A stretch of 64,000 nucleotides of DNA from an uncultured Desulfobacter sp. (lineage in GTDB: Bacteria > Desulfobacterota > Desulfobacteria > Desulfobacterales > Desulfobacteraceae), in NCBI RefSeq assembly GCF_963666675.1, contig NZ_OY762929.1, forward strand, positions 2,666,001 to 2,730,000. The letters run 5' to 3'. Positions 9,386 through 16,102 of this stretch are shown piece after piece (positions within the stretch are counted from its first letter, which is position 1; every line of letters starts with the position of its first letter). Both the position numbers and the translations under genes were made by a program. Under the pieces are notes generated by a model. It was not told the DNA's origin, made no database searches, and saw nothing but the letters and a program-made list of their open reading frames with translations.

Positions 9386-10693
9386 ATGACTGCCACAAAA
9401 TCAGAATACTTTCAGAATTTAAGACAAGAACACGTAGCCCAGGGCCCGAGCAATATCACCCCGGCCATTATTCAAAGCGCTTCAGGTGCTGTCATGGTTG
9501 ATGTGGACGGCAGAGAATTTATTGATTTTGCCGGCGGTATTGGGGTCAATAATGTGGGACATGCCCATCCCAAGGTGGTTAGGGCCGTTAAAGACCAGGC
9601 CGACCGGTTTTTGCATACCTGTTTTCATGTGGGAATGTATGATTCTTATATCGAACTTGCGGCCAGGCTCAATGCGCTTGTTCCGGGTGGTTTTGCCAAG
9701 AAAACCATGTTTGCCAACAGTGGGGCTGAAGCGGTTGAAAATGCGGTCAAAGTGGCTAGATATGCGACCAAAAGACCTGCCGTGATCGCCTTTGACAACG
9801 CATTCCACGGCCGGACCCTGATGACCATGTCATTGACCAGCAAGGCCAACCCCTACAAAAAAGGCTTTGGGCCCTTTGCCCCGGAAGTGTACCGGATTCC
9901 CTATGCCTATTGCTACCGGTGTCCTTGCGGTCTGTCATATCCGGATTGCGGTATTGCCTGTGCCGATTGTCTTGAACAGGCATTTGTAACCCTTGTGGAC
10001 CCCGAATCCGTGGCCGCCGTTATTGCCGAGCCCATCCAGGGTGAAGGTGGATTTGTTACCCCGCCTCCGGAATATTTCCCTAAATTATCCGATATTTGTA
10101 AAAAATACGGCATTGCGCTTATTATTGATGAGGTTCAGACCGGGGCTGGCCGGACCGGTAAATTCCTGGCCATTGAGCATTGGGGAATCGAACCGGACAT
10201 CGTAACCCAGGCCAAGAGTTTGGCGGGCGGGATGCCCCTATCTGCCGTAACCGGGCGGCAGGAATTGATGGATGCCCCCCATCCGGGTGGCCTTGGCGGC
10301 ACTTACAGCGGCAATCCGTTGTCCTGCCAGGCAGCCCTGGCCGTCCTGGAAATTCTTTTTGAGGACAATCTTCTCCAGCGTTCAAGGGAGTTGGGCGATA
10401 TCTTGATGAACCGGTTCAAAACCCTGCAGGAGACCCACGAGATCATCGGAGATGTCCGGGGCAAGGGGGCCATGCTGGCACTGGAACTGGTAAAGGACCG
10501 CCAAACAAAAGAACCTGCTACCCAGGCGGCCAAGGATCTGGTAAAAGCCTGTTACGATAAAGGGTTGGTTCTGCTCTCCTGCGGAAATGCCGGCAATGTT
10601 ATCCGGACCCTGATGCCCTTTGTGATCACAGATGAACAGCTTGACAAGGGTTTTGCCATACTCGAAGAGAGCTTGTCCGAAATAGAGAGCTAA
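9386..10693 (+). CDS. gabT: Class III aminotransferase, 4-aminobutyrate (GABA) aminotransferase-like
   Basis: A 435-residue cytoplasmic PLP enzyme of the omega-aminotransferase class. Signatures: FANSGAEAVENAVKVAR for phosphate binding, AFHGRT, LIIDEVQTGAGRTGK with the PLP-pyridine Asp, and Lys277 in TQAKSLAGG as the Schiff-base lysine. A Cys-rich stretch (YCYRCPCGLSYPDCGIACADC) is typical of the GABA/5-aminovalerate subgroup. The reaction would be transfer of the amino group from GABA or a similar omega-amino acid to 2-oxoglutarate. I choose ATG 9386 over the ATG at 9356 because GGAGA sits five bases before it. It stands alone: Tn3 debris upstream, palindrome 10717-10786 downstream, and no succinate-semialdehyde dehydrogenase nearby. 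Substrate assignment is by family only. Confidence 0.9.
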   Translation: MTATKSEYFQNLRQEHVAQGPSNITPAIIQSASGAVMVDVDGREFIDFAGGIGVNNVGHAHPKVVRAVKDQADRFLHTCFHVGMYDSYIELAARLNALVPGGFAKKTMFANSGAEAVENAVKVARYATKRPAVIAFDNAFHGRTLMTMSLTSKANPYKKGFGPFAPEVYRIPYAYCYRCPCGLSYPDCGIACADCLEQAFVTLVDPESVAAVIAEPIQGEGGFVTPPPEYFPKLSDICKKYGIALIIDEVQTGAGRTGKFLAIEHWGIEPDIVTQAKSLAGGMPLSAVTGRQELMDAPHPGGLGGTYSGNPLSCQAALAVLEILFEDNLLQRSRELGDILMNRFKTLQETHEIIGDVRGKGAMLALELVKDRQTKEPATQAAKDLVKACYDKGLVLLSCGNAGNVIRTLMPFVITDEQLDKGFAILEESLSEIES

Positions 10694-10716
10694 TTCAACC
10701 ATCGGATTTTTGACTG

Positions 10717-10786
10717 ACCACGAAGTTCGTGAAGAACACGAAGCTAAAAACGATTAAGTCTTCGTGAACTTCGCGTTCTTCGTGGT
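10717..10786. repeat. Imperfect inverted repeat (CACGAAG-type), possible terminator
   Basis: Arms 10717-10743 and 10760-10786 are 27 bases each and nearly complementary around a 16-base loop. Both are built from ACCACGAAG and CACGAAG modules in alternating order. The position, 24 bases after the gabT-like stop, suits transcript termination or mRNA stabilisation, but no U-run follows. Module-rich palindromes of this kind recur as dispersed intergenic repeats in many bacteria; I see only this copy in the window. Confidence 0.6.
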
Positions 10787-10822
10787 GACAAATACGCTGG
10801 TTCAAACGAGAGCGGAAACACC

Positions 10823-10939
10823 CTAAAGCCGGATGCCGTATTTTTGCATCTTCCGGGCGATGGTGGATTGGTTAAGTTTCAGTTTTTCAGCCGCTTCGGA
10901 CTGGGTCCGGGTTGTATGCAACACCTGGGTCGGTGTTTG
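10823..10939 (-). pseudogene. C-terminal Fis-type HTH remnant of a sigma-54-dependent regulator
   Basis: Reading leftward to the stop at 10825-10823, the last codons give TRTQSEAAEKLKLNQST, then IARKMQKYGIRL and a stop. This is the helix-turn-helix that ends PAS/AAA+/Fis enhancer-binding regulators of the TyrR/NtrC type. Upstream of it, past about 10937, the reading collapses into the palindromic DNA next to the IS3-type element, and no AAA+ domain is present. Only the DNA-binding tail of a regulator about 450-650 residues long survives. Its natural target may have been the neighbouring aminotransferase gene, but that is a guess from position. Confidence 0.65.
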
Positions 10940-11003
10940 TCAAGAAAGTTGTCGCCTCAAGCGCATTTTTTGTGAAATTTTTAGGTATAAATTTTCACTG
11001 TTG

Positions 11004-11147
11004 TTTTTACCCTTACCCCAAAAAATTTGTAGCTCCATTCCAGGATAAGTCAAGAAAAAAATCGGTTCCTCCCAGAGGGTCCCTCCCATTTTTTTCTTGA
11101 CTTATCCTTCCATTCCCGCAGGATTTTTTTTGGGGATAAGGGAAAAA
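11004..11147. repeat. Nested 144-bp palindrome
   Basis: Inner arms 11042-11062 and 11088-11108 are a perfect 21-bp inverted repeat (AGGATAAGTCAAG...) around a 25-base loop. Outer arms 11004-11026 and 11123-11147 are a second, slightly imperfect inverted repeat (TTTTTACCCTTACCCC...). TCCATTCC occurs in direct orientation on both sides of the inner stem. It lies just downstream of the IS3-type orfB stop and against a truncated regulator, so it could be a strong terminator, an element end or a small non-autonomous palindrome. No ORF is present. Confidence 0.7.
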
Positions 11148-11176
11148 CATAATTATGTCTGGGGGTAACCTTTATA

Positions 11177-12223
11177 TTAAGCTGCTGGACGGTTATCGTT
11201 TTTTTCAGGATTAAGAGAGACTTCTGTTACCACAGTCCAATCTCTGATTCCACGGCTCCAACGTTCTGGTTTTTTTGCCTTTGCTTCCAGATATACCTTT
11301 TGACGGGCCTCTAAAATCGTCCTATCTGCCCCTGTATGCCTTTCATTTGGGGTAACAAATTTTATACCACTGTGACGGTGGACATTATTGTACCAGCGAA
11401 CAAAATTCAGTACCCATTCTCTACAGGCCTCCAAGCTCTCAAAAGGGCCGGAAGGGTATGAAGGGGCATATTTCAGGGTTTTGAACAATGCTTCTGAATA
11501 AGGATTATCGTTACTTACCGACGGCCGACTGAATGAGGGGACAACTCCAAGTTGCTGAAGAGTGCACAGCATGGTCGCACCTTTCATCGGGGAGCCATTA
11601 TCTGAATGAAGCACTATTTCATTGCCATTTACACCCTCTGACAGATACCCCCTTTTTACAAGCTCGGAGGCCAGCTCATCACTTTGCCTGTCATGGACTT
11701 CCCAAGCTACTATCTTACGACTGTAAATATCCGTTATCATATAAAGGTAATAAAACGAACCCTTTAGCGCCGCTGGAAGGTAGGTTATATCCCATGTCCA
11801 GACCTGATTAGGCCCTGTTGCTGTAAAACCCGTCGGTTTTTTATTTGTTTTATACCGGGTTTTACCTCTATGGTTCTGAAGACCGTTCTCTCTCAGTGTC
11901 CTATAGAAGCTTGCTTCGGATGCGACATAGATCCCCTGATCACAAAGCATGGGAACAATCTGGCTTGGCGGTAAGCTTCCATACTCCTGACTATTACAAA
12001 TATCTATAATCATATGTTTTTCTTCTTCAGACAATTTGTTTGCAGGATTTCTTTCTGCATGGGGGCGCTTATCTTCTATTTCAGCAGTCGTTTTTTTCTG
12101 CCACCGCTGTAAGGTCCTTTCTGAAATTCCTATTATTTCACAAGCCTTACATTGGCGAGCACCGGATTTACAAGCTTCTTCCACCAAAGACAATATCTGC
12201 ATTTTGTCTTCAGTAGGAATCAT
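11177..12223 (-). CDS. IS3-family transposase OrfB (rve integrase core)
   Basis: A 348-residue DDE transposase. The N-terminus (1-60) is an HTH with ISERTLQRWQKK; residues 60-125 form the HTH_21-like linker (SFYRTLRENGL). The catalytic triad is visible as D145 (WTWDITYLP), D208 (LHSDNGSPM) and E244 (NDNPYSEALFKTLKY), with the 35-residue D-E spacing of IS3/retroviral integrases. The C-terminus has WYNNVHRHSGIKFVTP, typical of the family. It starts inside the end of orfA (ATGA overlap), so it may be made by translational coupling and/or as a frameshifted OrfAB fusion. No internal stops or frameshifts are seen, so it may be functional. Confidence 0.9.
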   Translation of the reverse strand: MIPTEDKMQILSLVEEACKSGARQCKACEIIGISERTLQRWQKKTTAEIEDKRPHAERNPANKLSEEEKHMIIDICNSQEYGSLPPSQIVPMLCDQGIYVASEASFYRTLRENGLQNHRGKTRYKTNKKPTGFTATGPNQVWTWDITYLPAALKGSFYYLYMITDIYSRKIVAWEVHDRQSDELASELVKRGYLSEGVNGNEIVLHSDNGSPMKGATMLCTLQQLGVVPSFSRPSVSNDNPYSEALFKTLKYAPSYPSGPFESLEACREWVLNFVRWYNNVHRHSGIKFVTPNERHTGADRTILEARQKVYLEAKAKKPERWSRGIRDWTVVTEVSLNPEKNDNRPAA

Positions 12224-12744
12224 TCTTCCCCTTTGTCCCCCCAGATGTCCTGGACTTTTTTTTTTAACACAAGCAGGGCGGCAGCTTCTGCTAACGCTTT
12301 CTCCTTACGGGTTAATTCTTTTTCAAGGGCTTTAGTCTTGCGTTGCAATTCTTGCTCTTTTTGCTTGGTTTTCTTGACAAAATTTTGATCGGGGCTCTTT
12401 CTACATCCGGATATACAGTCTTTCTTCCACTCTTCTAACTGTTCCGGGTATATTCCATGTTTCCGGCAATATTCATTTTTTTCTGCTTCACTTAACGACG
12501 CAGTTTCCAATACTGCCTGAAATTTCCTCTCGGCTGACCAGGTTTTCTTCTTCGAGCCCACTGTACTCCCATTCCTTTTTTTGTAATTTCTTAGCCAGGT
12601 TGCTACCGTTGAATTTGGAACGTTAGCCTCTTTTGAAAAGTTTACCATCGGCGTGCCTGGGTTTAAAAGAATTTTCTGAATCATTGCCGTTTTGAATTCT
12701 TGTGTATACTCCACGTTTTCATATCCATTCCACGCCCTGTTCAA
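12220..12744 (-). CDS. IS3-family OrfA (HTH plus coiled coil)
   Basis: A 174-residue companion of OrfB. Residues about 12-60 form a helix-turn-helix (YTQEFKTAMIQKILL, FSKEANVPNSTVATWLRNYK) and residues 68-110 a second one (WSAERKFQAVLE through HGIYPEQLEEWKK). From about 120 a lysine/glutamate heptad region (KKTKQKEQELQRKTKALEKE) is the coiled coil used for OrfA/OrfAB assembly. The start is uncertain, as internal starts near the YTQEF motif are also possible. Its stop overlaps the orfB start by four bases. Confidence 0.85.
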   Translation of the reverse strand: MNRAWNGYENVEYTQEFKTAMIQKILLNPGTPMVNFSKEANVPNSTVATWLRNYKKRNGSTVGSKKKTWSAERKFQAVLETASLSEAEKNEYCRKHGIYPEQLEEWKKDCISGCRKSPDQNFVKKTKQKEQELQRKTKALEKELTRKEKALAEAAALLVLKKKVQDIWGDKGEE

Positions 12745-12925
12745 ATTGTCTTATTGGCTTTTCGTTCGACACGACAACTATCCTGACACATCGGGCTTGT
12801 AGATCACTCAAAATATACTCATCGAAGGTTTTAGCGTAACCTCCATCAATGAGCACATTTGTCCCATTTGAACTCAGCAAGAAAGCATCCCCATTTTGTG
12901 CGGGGTACATCCTAATTCTCAACAT
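12719..12925 (-). pseudogene. N-terminal fragment of a metallo-beta-lactamase-fold protein
   Basis: From ATG 12925 the reading begins MLRIRMYPAQNGDAF and soon reaches NVLIDGG. This is the standard opening of ComEC/Rec2-like MBL-fold hydrolases found in accessory and defence islands (family: MxxI..LPA.GDA....LIDGG). After RIVVVSN, where the family has the first metal-binding HxDxDH block, the frame runs into DNA beside the IS3-type element and stops at 12719. No HxHxDH motif remains, so the gene is inactivated. A longer open frame to 13093 exists, but the extra residues do not look like the family. Confidence 0.55.
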
Positions 12926-13469
12926 AGCTATCTCAAGATACGAACTTTCTGATTGTTTTTTAACAAGGAACCCCGCTAACAATATGATGTGTGGTTCTGT
13001 ATATCCTGTTATTATCCAGTTTTTAACTGGATATCCTGAAAATTTGAATGTTATCCAACCAATTCGGACAGGTTGGTCAAAAACAATAATCAAGGTTATT
13101 GGAGATTAAACATCCCTAGTTCAAAATTGCAACAATCAATTGAATGCTTTGTTAAATTTCTTTTTCAGAAAGTTGAAAATGAGAACTGCCAAGGCCAACA
13201 ATCATGGTATGAGGGCTTAGGTTTTTTAATTCCAGCCTAATTACAATATCTTGTGGTCTCTATGAAAAATAAAAATTCATCCGGCTTTTTCTCTTGTAAT
13301 TTAGGCAACGATAAGGATAATCTCCAATTAAATTAACCTCTCATTTTTTGCCCTGATAAATATCAAAATTGTATATTATCAAGGCAAAGTTATCTGATAC
13401 TAATCGGTTTTCGTGATGCGCTGCCCGCCGTGTGAAGCGGAGCGTTATACACTTGTCGGAAATATTGAG
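12926..13469. other. Intergenic stretch with a possible C-terminal gene fragment
   Basis: No complete gene is evident. On the plus strand 13040-13240 stays open for 66 codons without a start and ends plausibly (QQSWYEGLGFLIPA, stop), so it could be the tail of a lost gene or chance. At 13419-13450 lies a short GC-rich hairpin ending GCGTTATAC (see the attC-like entry). The remaining DNA is AT-rich with no clear promoter. Confidence 0.3.
13419..13450 (+). other. attC-like recombination-site half (speculative)
   Basis: CGCT-gc-CCGC at 13419-13428 pairs with GCGG-AGCG at 13437-13444 across an eight-base loop, leaving two unpaired bases, and is followed at once by GTTATAC. GC-rich imperfect hairpins with extrahelical bases abutting GTT are what integron attC sites look like, and a plausible ORF starts 20 bases later, as in gene cassettes. 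However, no matching 5' GTATAAC box is present, and no integrase is in the window. Confidence 0.25.
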
Positions 13470-13595
13470 ATGAATTGGACAATAATAAAAAATTGTTGCG
13501 TGGTTTTTAGTTCAATATACGGCTTTGTATCATGTTTCAATGCTACCCATGCAACTCCACCAATGACCTATAAAGCTTTATTAATAATACTATTA

Positions 13596-15146
13596 CTCGA
13601 TGTTCGAGTTTTTTAAATTTGACTGCCAAACAATCCTTGATTAGAATCAGGCTACTTTTTTTTGGAAGCGCACCAAAGATGGAGATGGCTTCATTTGAGG
13701 AAAAGTACGGCTGCTCATATGTTTTGTAGAAGGATTGAAAGGAATAATATTATCAATGCGTTCTTTTAACTTATCAAGCTTCTGTTCATTGATTTCGTTT
13801 CCACAGAAATCCTGGACAAATTGAACTAAGGCTTCTGTATGAATCCGCTGGGATAGGCTTCCCACACTCCATGCAGGAAGTTTGTTTTCCAGGCGGGCTT
13901 TCTGGTGATGATGGAAGAACAATGCATGATCTAACAGCAGGCTCAGGATCAAGGAACTCCGAGATCCATCTTCGCCTGTATGCTTGGTCAGCTTGCCCCA
14001 TCCTTCATGACCTTTCCAGTCCTCAAAGAAAACCTCTATCAACCAGCGGAAGAAGTATGCTTGAACAATATCCAATGTTCTCCAACTCAAGTCAGAGGCT
14101 AACAAATAACGTGGTTTTTTCTCATCAGGATACTGCATGGCGATCACAAAACGCTTGGCATTGTGAGACGGCACATACAGGCGAGCCGATGAGATAAAAA
14201 TTTCAATATCTTCTTTACCTCGAACCGATACCTTTTGAGATATCAGAGGATAAGATTCAAAAAACTTTTGTACTGAAATTATGCGGTTTTTAAACCGTAC
14301 ATTTTGATTATACTTCATTTTGGTGATGGTTTGAGTATTACCAAAGATGAGGGAACTACCATCAACAAATTCAGCGTGTCCATAAAGACCATCTGCCAAA
14401 ATTGCTTTGATTTTAATGTCCGGATGTTTTTTATGAAATATGTTCAAAAGCTCAAGAGCCAATTGAACCTTCGTTGGGTATTCAGGGTTCCTCTGTGGCT
14501 CCTTGGGTCGCTTTTTCTTAGGTATCTTCTTTTTTTTAAGACGGTCATCTTTCTTTTTCCAAGCTTTCCACAATGGGTCCGGGTGATAAAATTCAAAACC
14601 CACGGGAAAAGAGGCCACTGGTGTTACCAAAAATAAAAATACAATGCATTGTCCGTCTAAAAAACCACCGGTGAGTTTATCTTTAAGCTTGTGAACTTTA
14701 TATATTTTTTTTGTGGACTTTGATCGGGCACGGTCTACATCATCTAAGCAAAGAGCCCCGTCCTTGATGCCATAATGCTTCAAAATATTACACGTACTCT
14801 GCTGCAGTAAGTGATCGAAGCTGATTTTTGAATTTCGGAACATCCAGGAAAGAGCTGAAAAACGGAATTTCCCCAAACTGATTCGTTCAAATCGCTTCCA
14901 GCAAATACTGTTGGTTAACAAAACACCACTTAAACAAAAACTTAGCCACAGTTTTTGCTTTTTGGATAGCACATAATTGGGGTTCTTTTTCATCAATTCT
15001 TGATTTATGCATTCAAGATAGTTTTCAATAAAGGGCAGCGGGCGTTCGAGGAGCATCTCTATCATGAATTTTTTTAAAAGTTCATACCAAAAAATTAACT
15101 TCTTTAGCACATTTTTATGTCAACCTCAAAAAACTCGAACACCGAG
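13596..15146 (-). mobile_element. IS4/IS701-type insertion sequence, complete, with TATTA target duplication
   Basis: Terminal inverted repeats are clear: left tip CTCGATGTTCGAGTTTTTT (from 13596), right tip CTCGGTGTTCGAGTTTTTT read inward from 15146, with similarity continuing to TTGAC. TATTA flanks the element at 13591-13595 and 15147-15151 as a 5-bp target-site duplication. The element is 1551 bp with one transposase gene on the minus strand. Perfect flanking duplications and an intact transposase indicate a recent insertion. It splits a small membrane-protein gene whose frame is restored exactly when the element and one duplication are removed. Confidence 0.93.
13647..15110 (-). CDS. DDE transposase of the IS4/IS701-like group
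   Basis: A 487-residue transposase filling the element. Acidic catalytic candidates follow the IS4-superfamily order: D123/D124 in ALCLDDVDRAR, D240 in AILADGLYGHAEFVDG, and E359 in FFRWLIEVFFEDWKGHEGWG, which resembles the Y-(2)-R-(3)-E-(6)-K signature. A basic Lys-rich stretch at 185-206 interrupts the RNase H-like fold before D240, and the DDE domain carries a beta-strand insertion as in IS4 relatives. No stops or frameshifts are present, so it is probably functional. Subgroup placement is by motif reading only. Confidence 0.88.
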   Translation of the reverse strand: MLKKLIFWYELLKKFMIEMLLERPLPFIENYLECINQELMKKNPNYVLSKKQKLWLSFCLSGVLLTNSICWKRFERISLGKFRFSALSWMFRNSKISFDHLLQQSTCNILKHYGIKDGALCLDDVDRARSKSTKKIYKVHKLKDKLTGGFLDGQCIVFLFLVTPVASFPVGFEFYHPDPLWKAWKKKDDRLKKKKIPKKKRPKEPQRNPEYPTKVQLALELLNIFHKKHPDIKIKAILADGLYGHAEFVDGSSLIFGNTQTITKMKYNQNVRFKNRIISVQKFFESYPLISQKVSVRGKEDIEIFISSARLYVPSHNAKRFVIAMQYPDEKKPRYLLASDLSWRTLDIVQAYFFRWLIEVFFEDWKGHEGWGKLTKHTGEDGSRSSLILSLLLDHALFFHHHQKARLENKLPAWSVGSLSQRIHTEALVQFVQDFCGNEINEQKLDKLKERIDNIIPFNPSTKHMSSRTFPQMKPSPSLVRFQKKVA

Positions 15147-15464
15147 TATTAGCTCTTCCATTCATGTTGTTGTTTATAATTTCAATACAAGTTAAGAACC
15201 CTCGATCCAATAAGGTTTGGAAAATTCCTAAATGGAGCATGAATCCCTTAAATTTGAGGCAGCCATTGGTTCTATTTCACTTTGCAGCCTTTTTCTTCAT
15301 GTGTCATGGATTTGGGACGATATGTGCTCTGCCCTTTGTAAAAAGGCCTATAATTCCGGAAATCTTTATATCTCTTGTAATGGGATTGGGAGCTTTAATT
15401 GGTGTATGGTTTTGCACAATCATATTTAGAGGTAAATTTAAAAACCGTGTATAATCCATCACTG

Positions 15465-15535
15465 GACGGGACCGCGATCAGCTCAGCCGCCTTTTTCAAG
15501 CGATGTGGCGCGGCGCGTCAGTTCAACCGTTACAT
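15465..15535 (+). other. attC-like hairpin site downstream of the interrupted gene (speculative)
   Basis: GACG-GGA-CCGCG (15465-15476) pairs with CGCGG-CG-CGTC (15509-15519), leaving an asymmetric internal bulge. It is followed by AGTTCAACC and GTTACAT (15529-15535). GTATAAT lies before the left arm, nine bases away. The order box-spacer-arm-loop-arm-spacer-GTT resembles integron attC architecture, and CGCGGCGCGTCAGTTCAACCGTTA reads like a known cassette-end style. The outer boxes are poorly complementary and the spacers are longer than usual, so the assignment is weak. The DNA from 15536 to 15965 holds nothing else I can name. Confidence 0.3.
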
Positions 15536-15965
15536 TTTATACATTAATAAATAGCATCTGCCAAACATCTCTTATGGGCCGGAAATATAGAAAACTTGAA
15601 GCGAGCTTTAATGGTATTGAACCGGACTATTTGAGATTCAGAGCCCCTCACCAATAACAGATCAAGTACACATGCCCACGGCGCAGGCATTTTTCGAGCA
15701 TTTCTGAAAAAAATTCATCCATTTGTCGAATCCATGGGGTATATCGAAAAATTACCCGATGATGAGGCAACGGGTGGGGGATTTTGAAGTGGCCATCCGG
15801 GACCGATAAAAATTCAAAGGTGATTGGAGTGGACCCAATCCCCAACAATAGAAACGCCAGTGCTCATGGGGTTTTCAGAAACAATACCGTTTTTTCATAG
15901 ACATAGGGCTCGCTGAAGACCAAACTCAAAATCTAAAAAAATAAGAAATTTAGGACTGTTGATTT

Positions 15966-16073
15966 TTAATTAAAGTCGGGGCCTTGAATTTTACCTTTTT
16001 GCTCCTTCTTACGACCAATGACAAAAGGCCAAATGGCATTTTTAACCAAATTGTTATCCGGTCGAATGATGCC
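15966..16073 (-). pseudogene. IS66-family transposase (TnpC) remnant
   Basis: Reading leftward from 16073 gives GIIRPDNNLVKNAIWPFVIG then RKKEQKG and a stop at 15966. IS66 TnpC proteins carry EIDNNLVENAIRPFVIGRKNWLF near their C-terminus, which aligns residue by residue. About 35 residues of roughly 500 remain; the TGT/TGC context and the TnpA and TnpB genes are absent. It is dead DNA marking a former IS66-type element immediately downstream of the helicase pair. Confidence 0.75.
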
Positions 16074-16102
16074 TTTAGTTTAAATCTAATAAATATTTTC
16101 GA

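Larger units (their letters stand above)
11177..12744 (-). mobile_element. IS3-family insertion sequence (coding part; ends not resolved)
   Basis: Two minus-strand ORFs in the IS3 arrangement: orfA (12744-12220) with an HTH and a coiled-coil tail, and orfB (12223-11177) with an integrase-type DDE core, overlapping by ATGA. I could not define terminal inverted repeats or a target duplication. TGTC at 11156 and GACA at 12768-12771 are possible tips, but the match is too short to rely on. The left flank is a regulator remnant and the right flank a metallo-beta-lactamase fragment, two unrelated genes, so the insertion was followed by deletion or recombination. Confidence 0.8.
13470..15454 (+). 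pseudogene. Small multi-pass membrane protein gene interrupted by the IS4-type element
   Basis: From ATG 13470 the frame runs to TTA at 13593-13595 and is then broken by the insertion. Removing 13596-15151 (element plus one TATTA copy) rejoins it in frame at GCT 15152 and it continues to TAA 15452-15454. The restored protein has 142 residues (111 if started at ATG 13563). Hydrophobic segments include ALLIILLL joined to ALPFMLLFIISI across the junction, LFHFAAFFFMCHGFG, and ISLVMGLGALIGVWF near the C-terminus, giving three or four membrane spans. No family is recognised. GGAAATATTGAG precedes ATG 13470. Its size, hydrophobicity and flanking hairpins would suit an integron-type cassette gene, which is inference only. 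Confidence 0.7.

Noticed and set aside
11156..12771. Exact ends of the IS3-type element
   Set aside because: Only TGTC/GACA tips match and there is no target duplication, so I did not claim these boundaries.
12849..13109. 86-codon plus-strand frame
   Set aside because: It overlaps the MBL-fold start on the other strand; the MBL reading has recognisable motifs and this one has none.
13413..13469. Extending the interrupted membrane-protein gene upstream to ATG 13413
   Set aside because: The extra codons run through the GC-rich hairpin and lack protein character; ATG 13470 with GGAAATATTGAG upstream is more plausible.
15648..15848. 66-codon minus-strand frame beside the helicase operon
   Set aside because: No family resemblance, no ribosome site, and surrounded by transposon debris; left unannotated.
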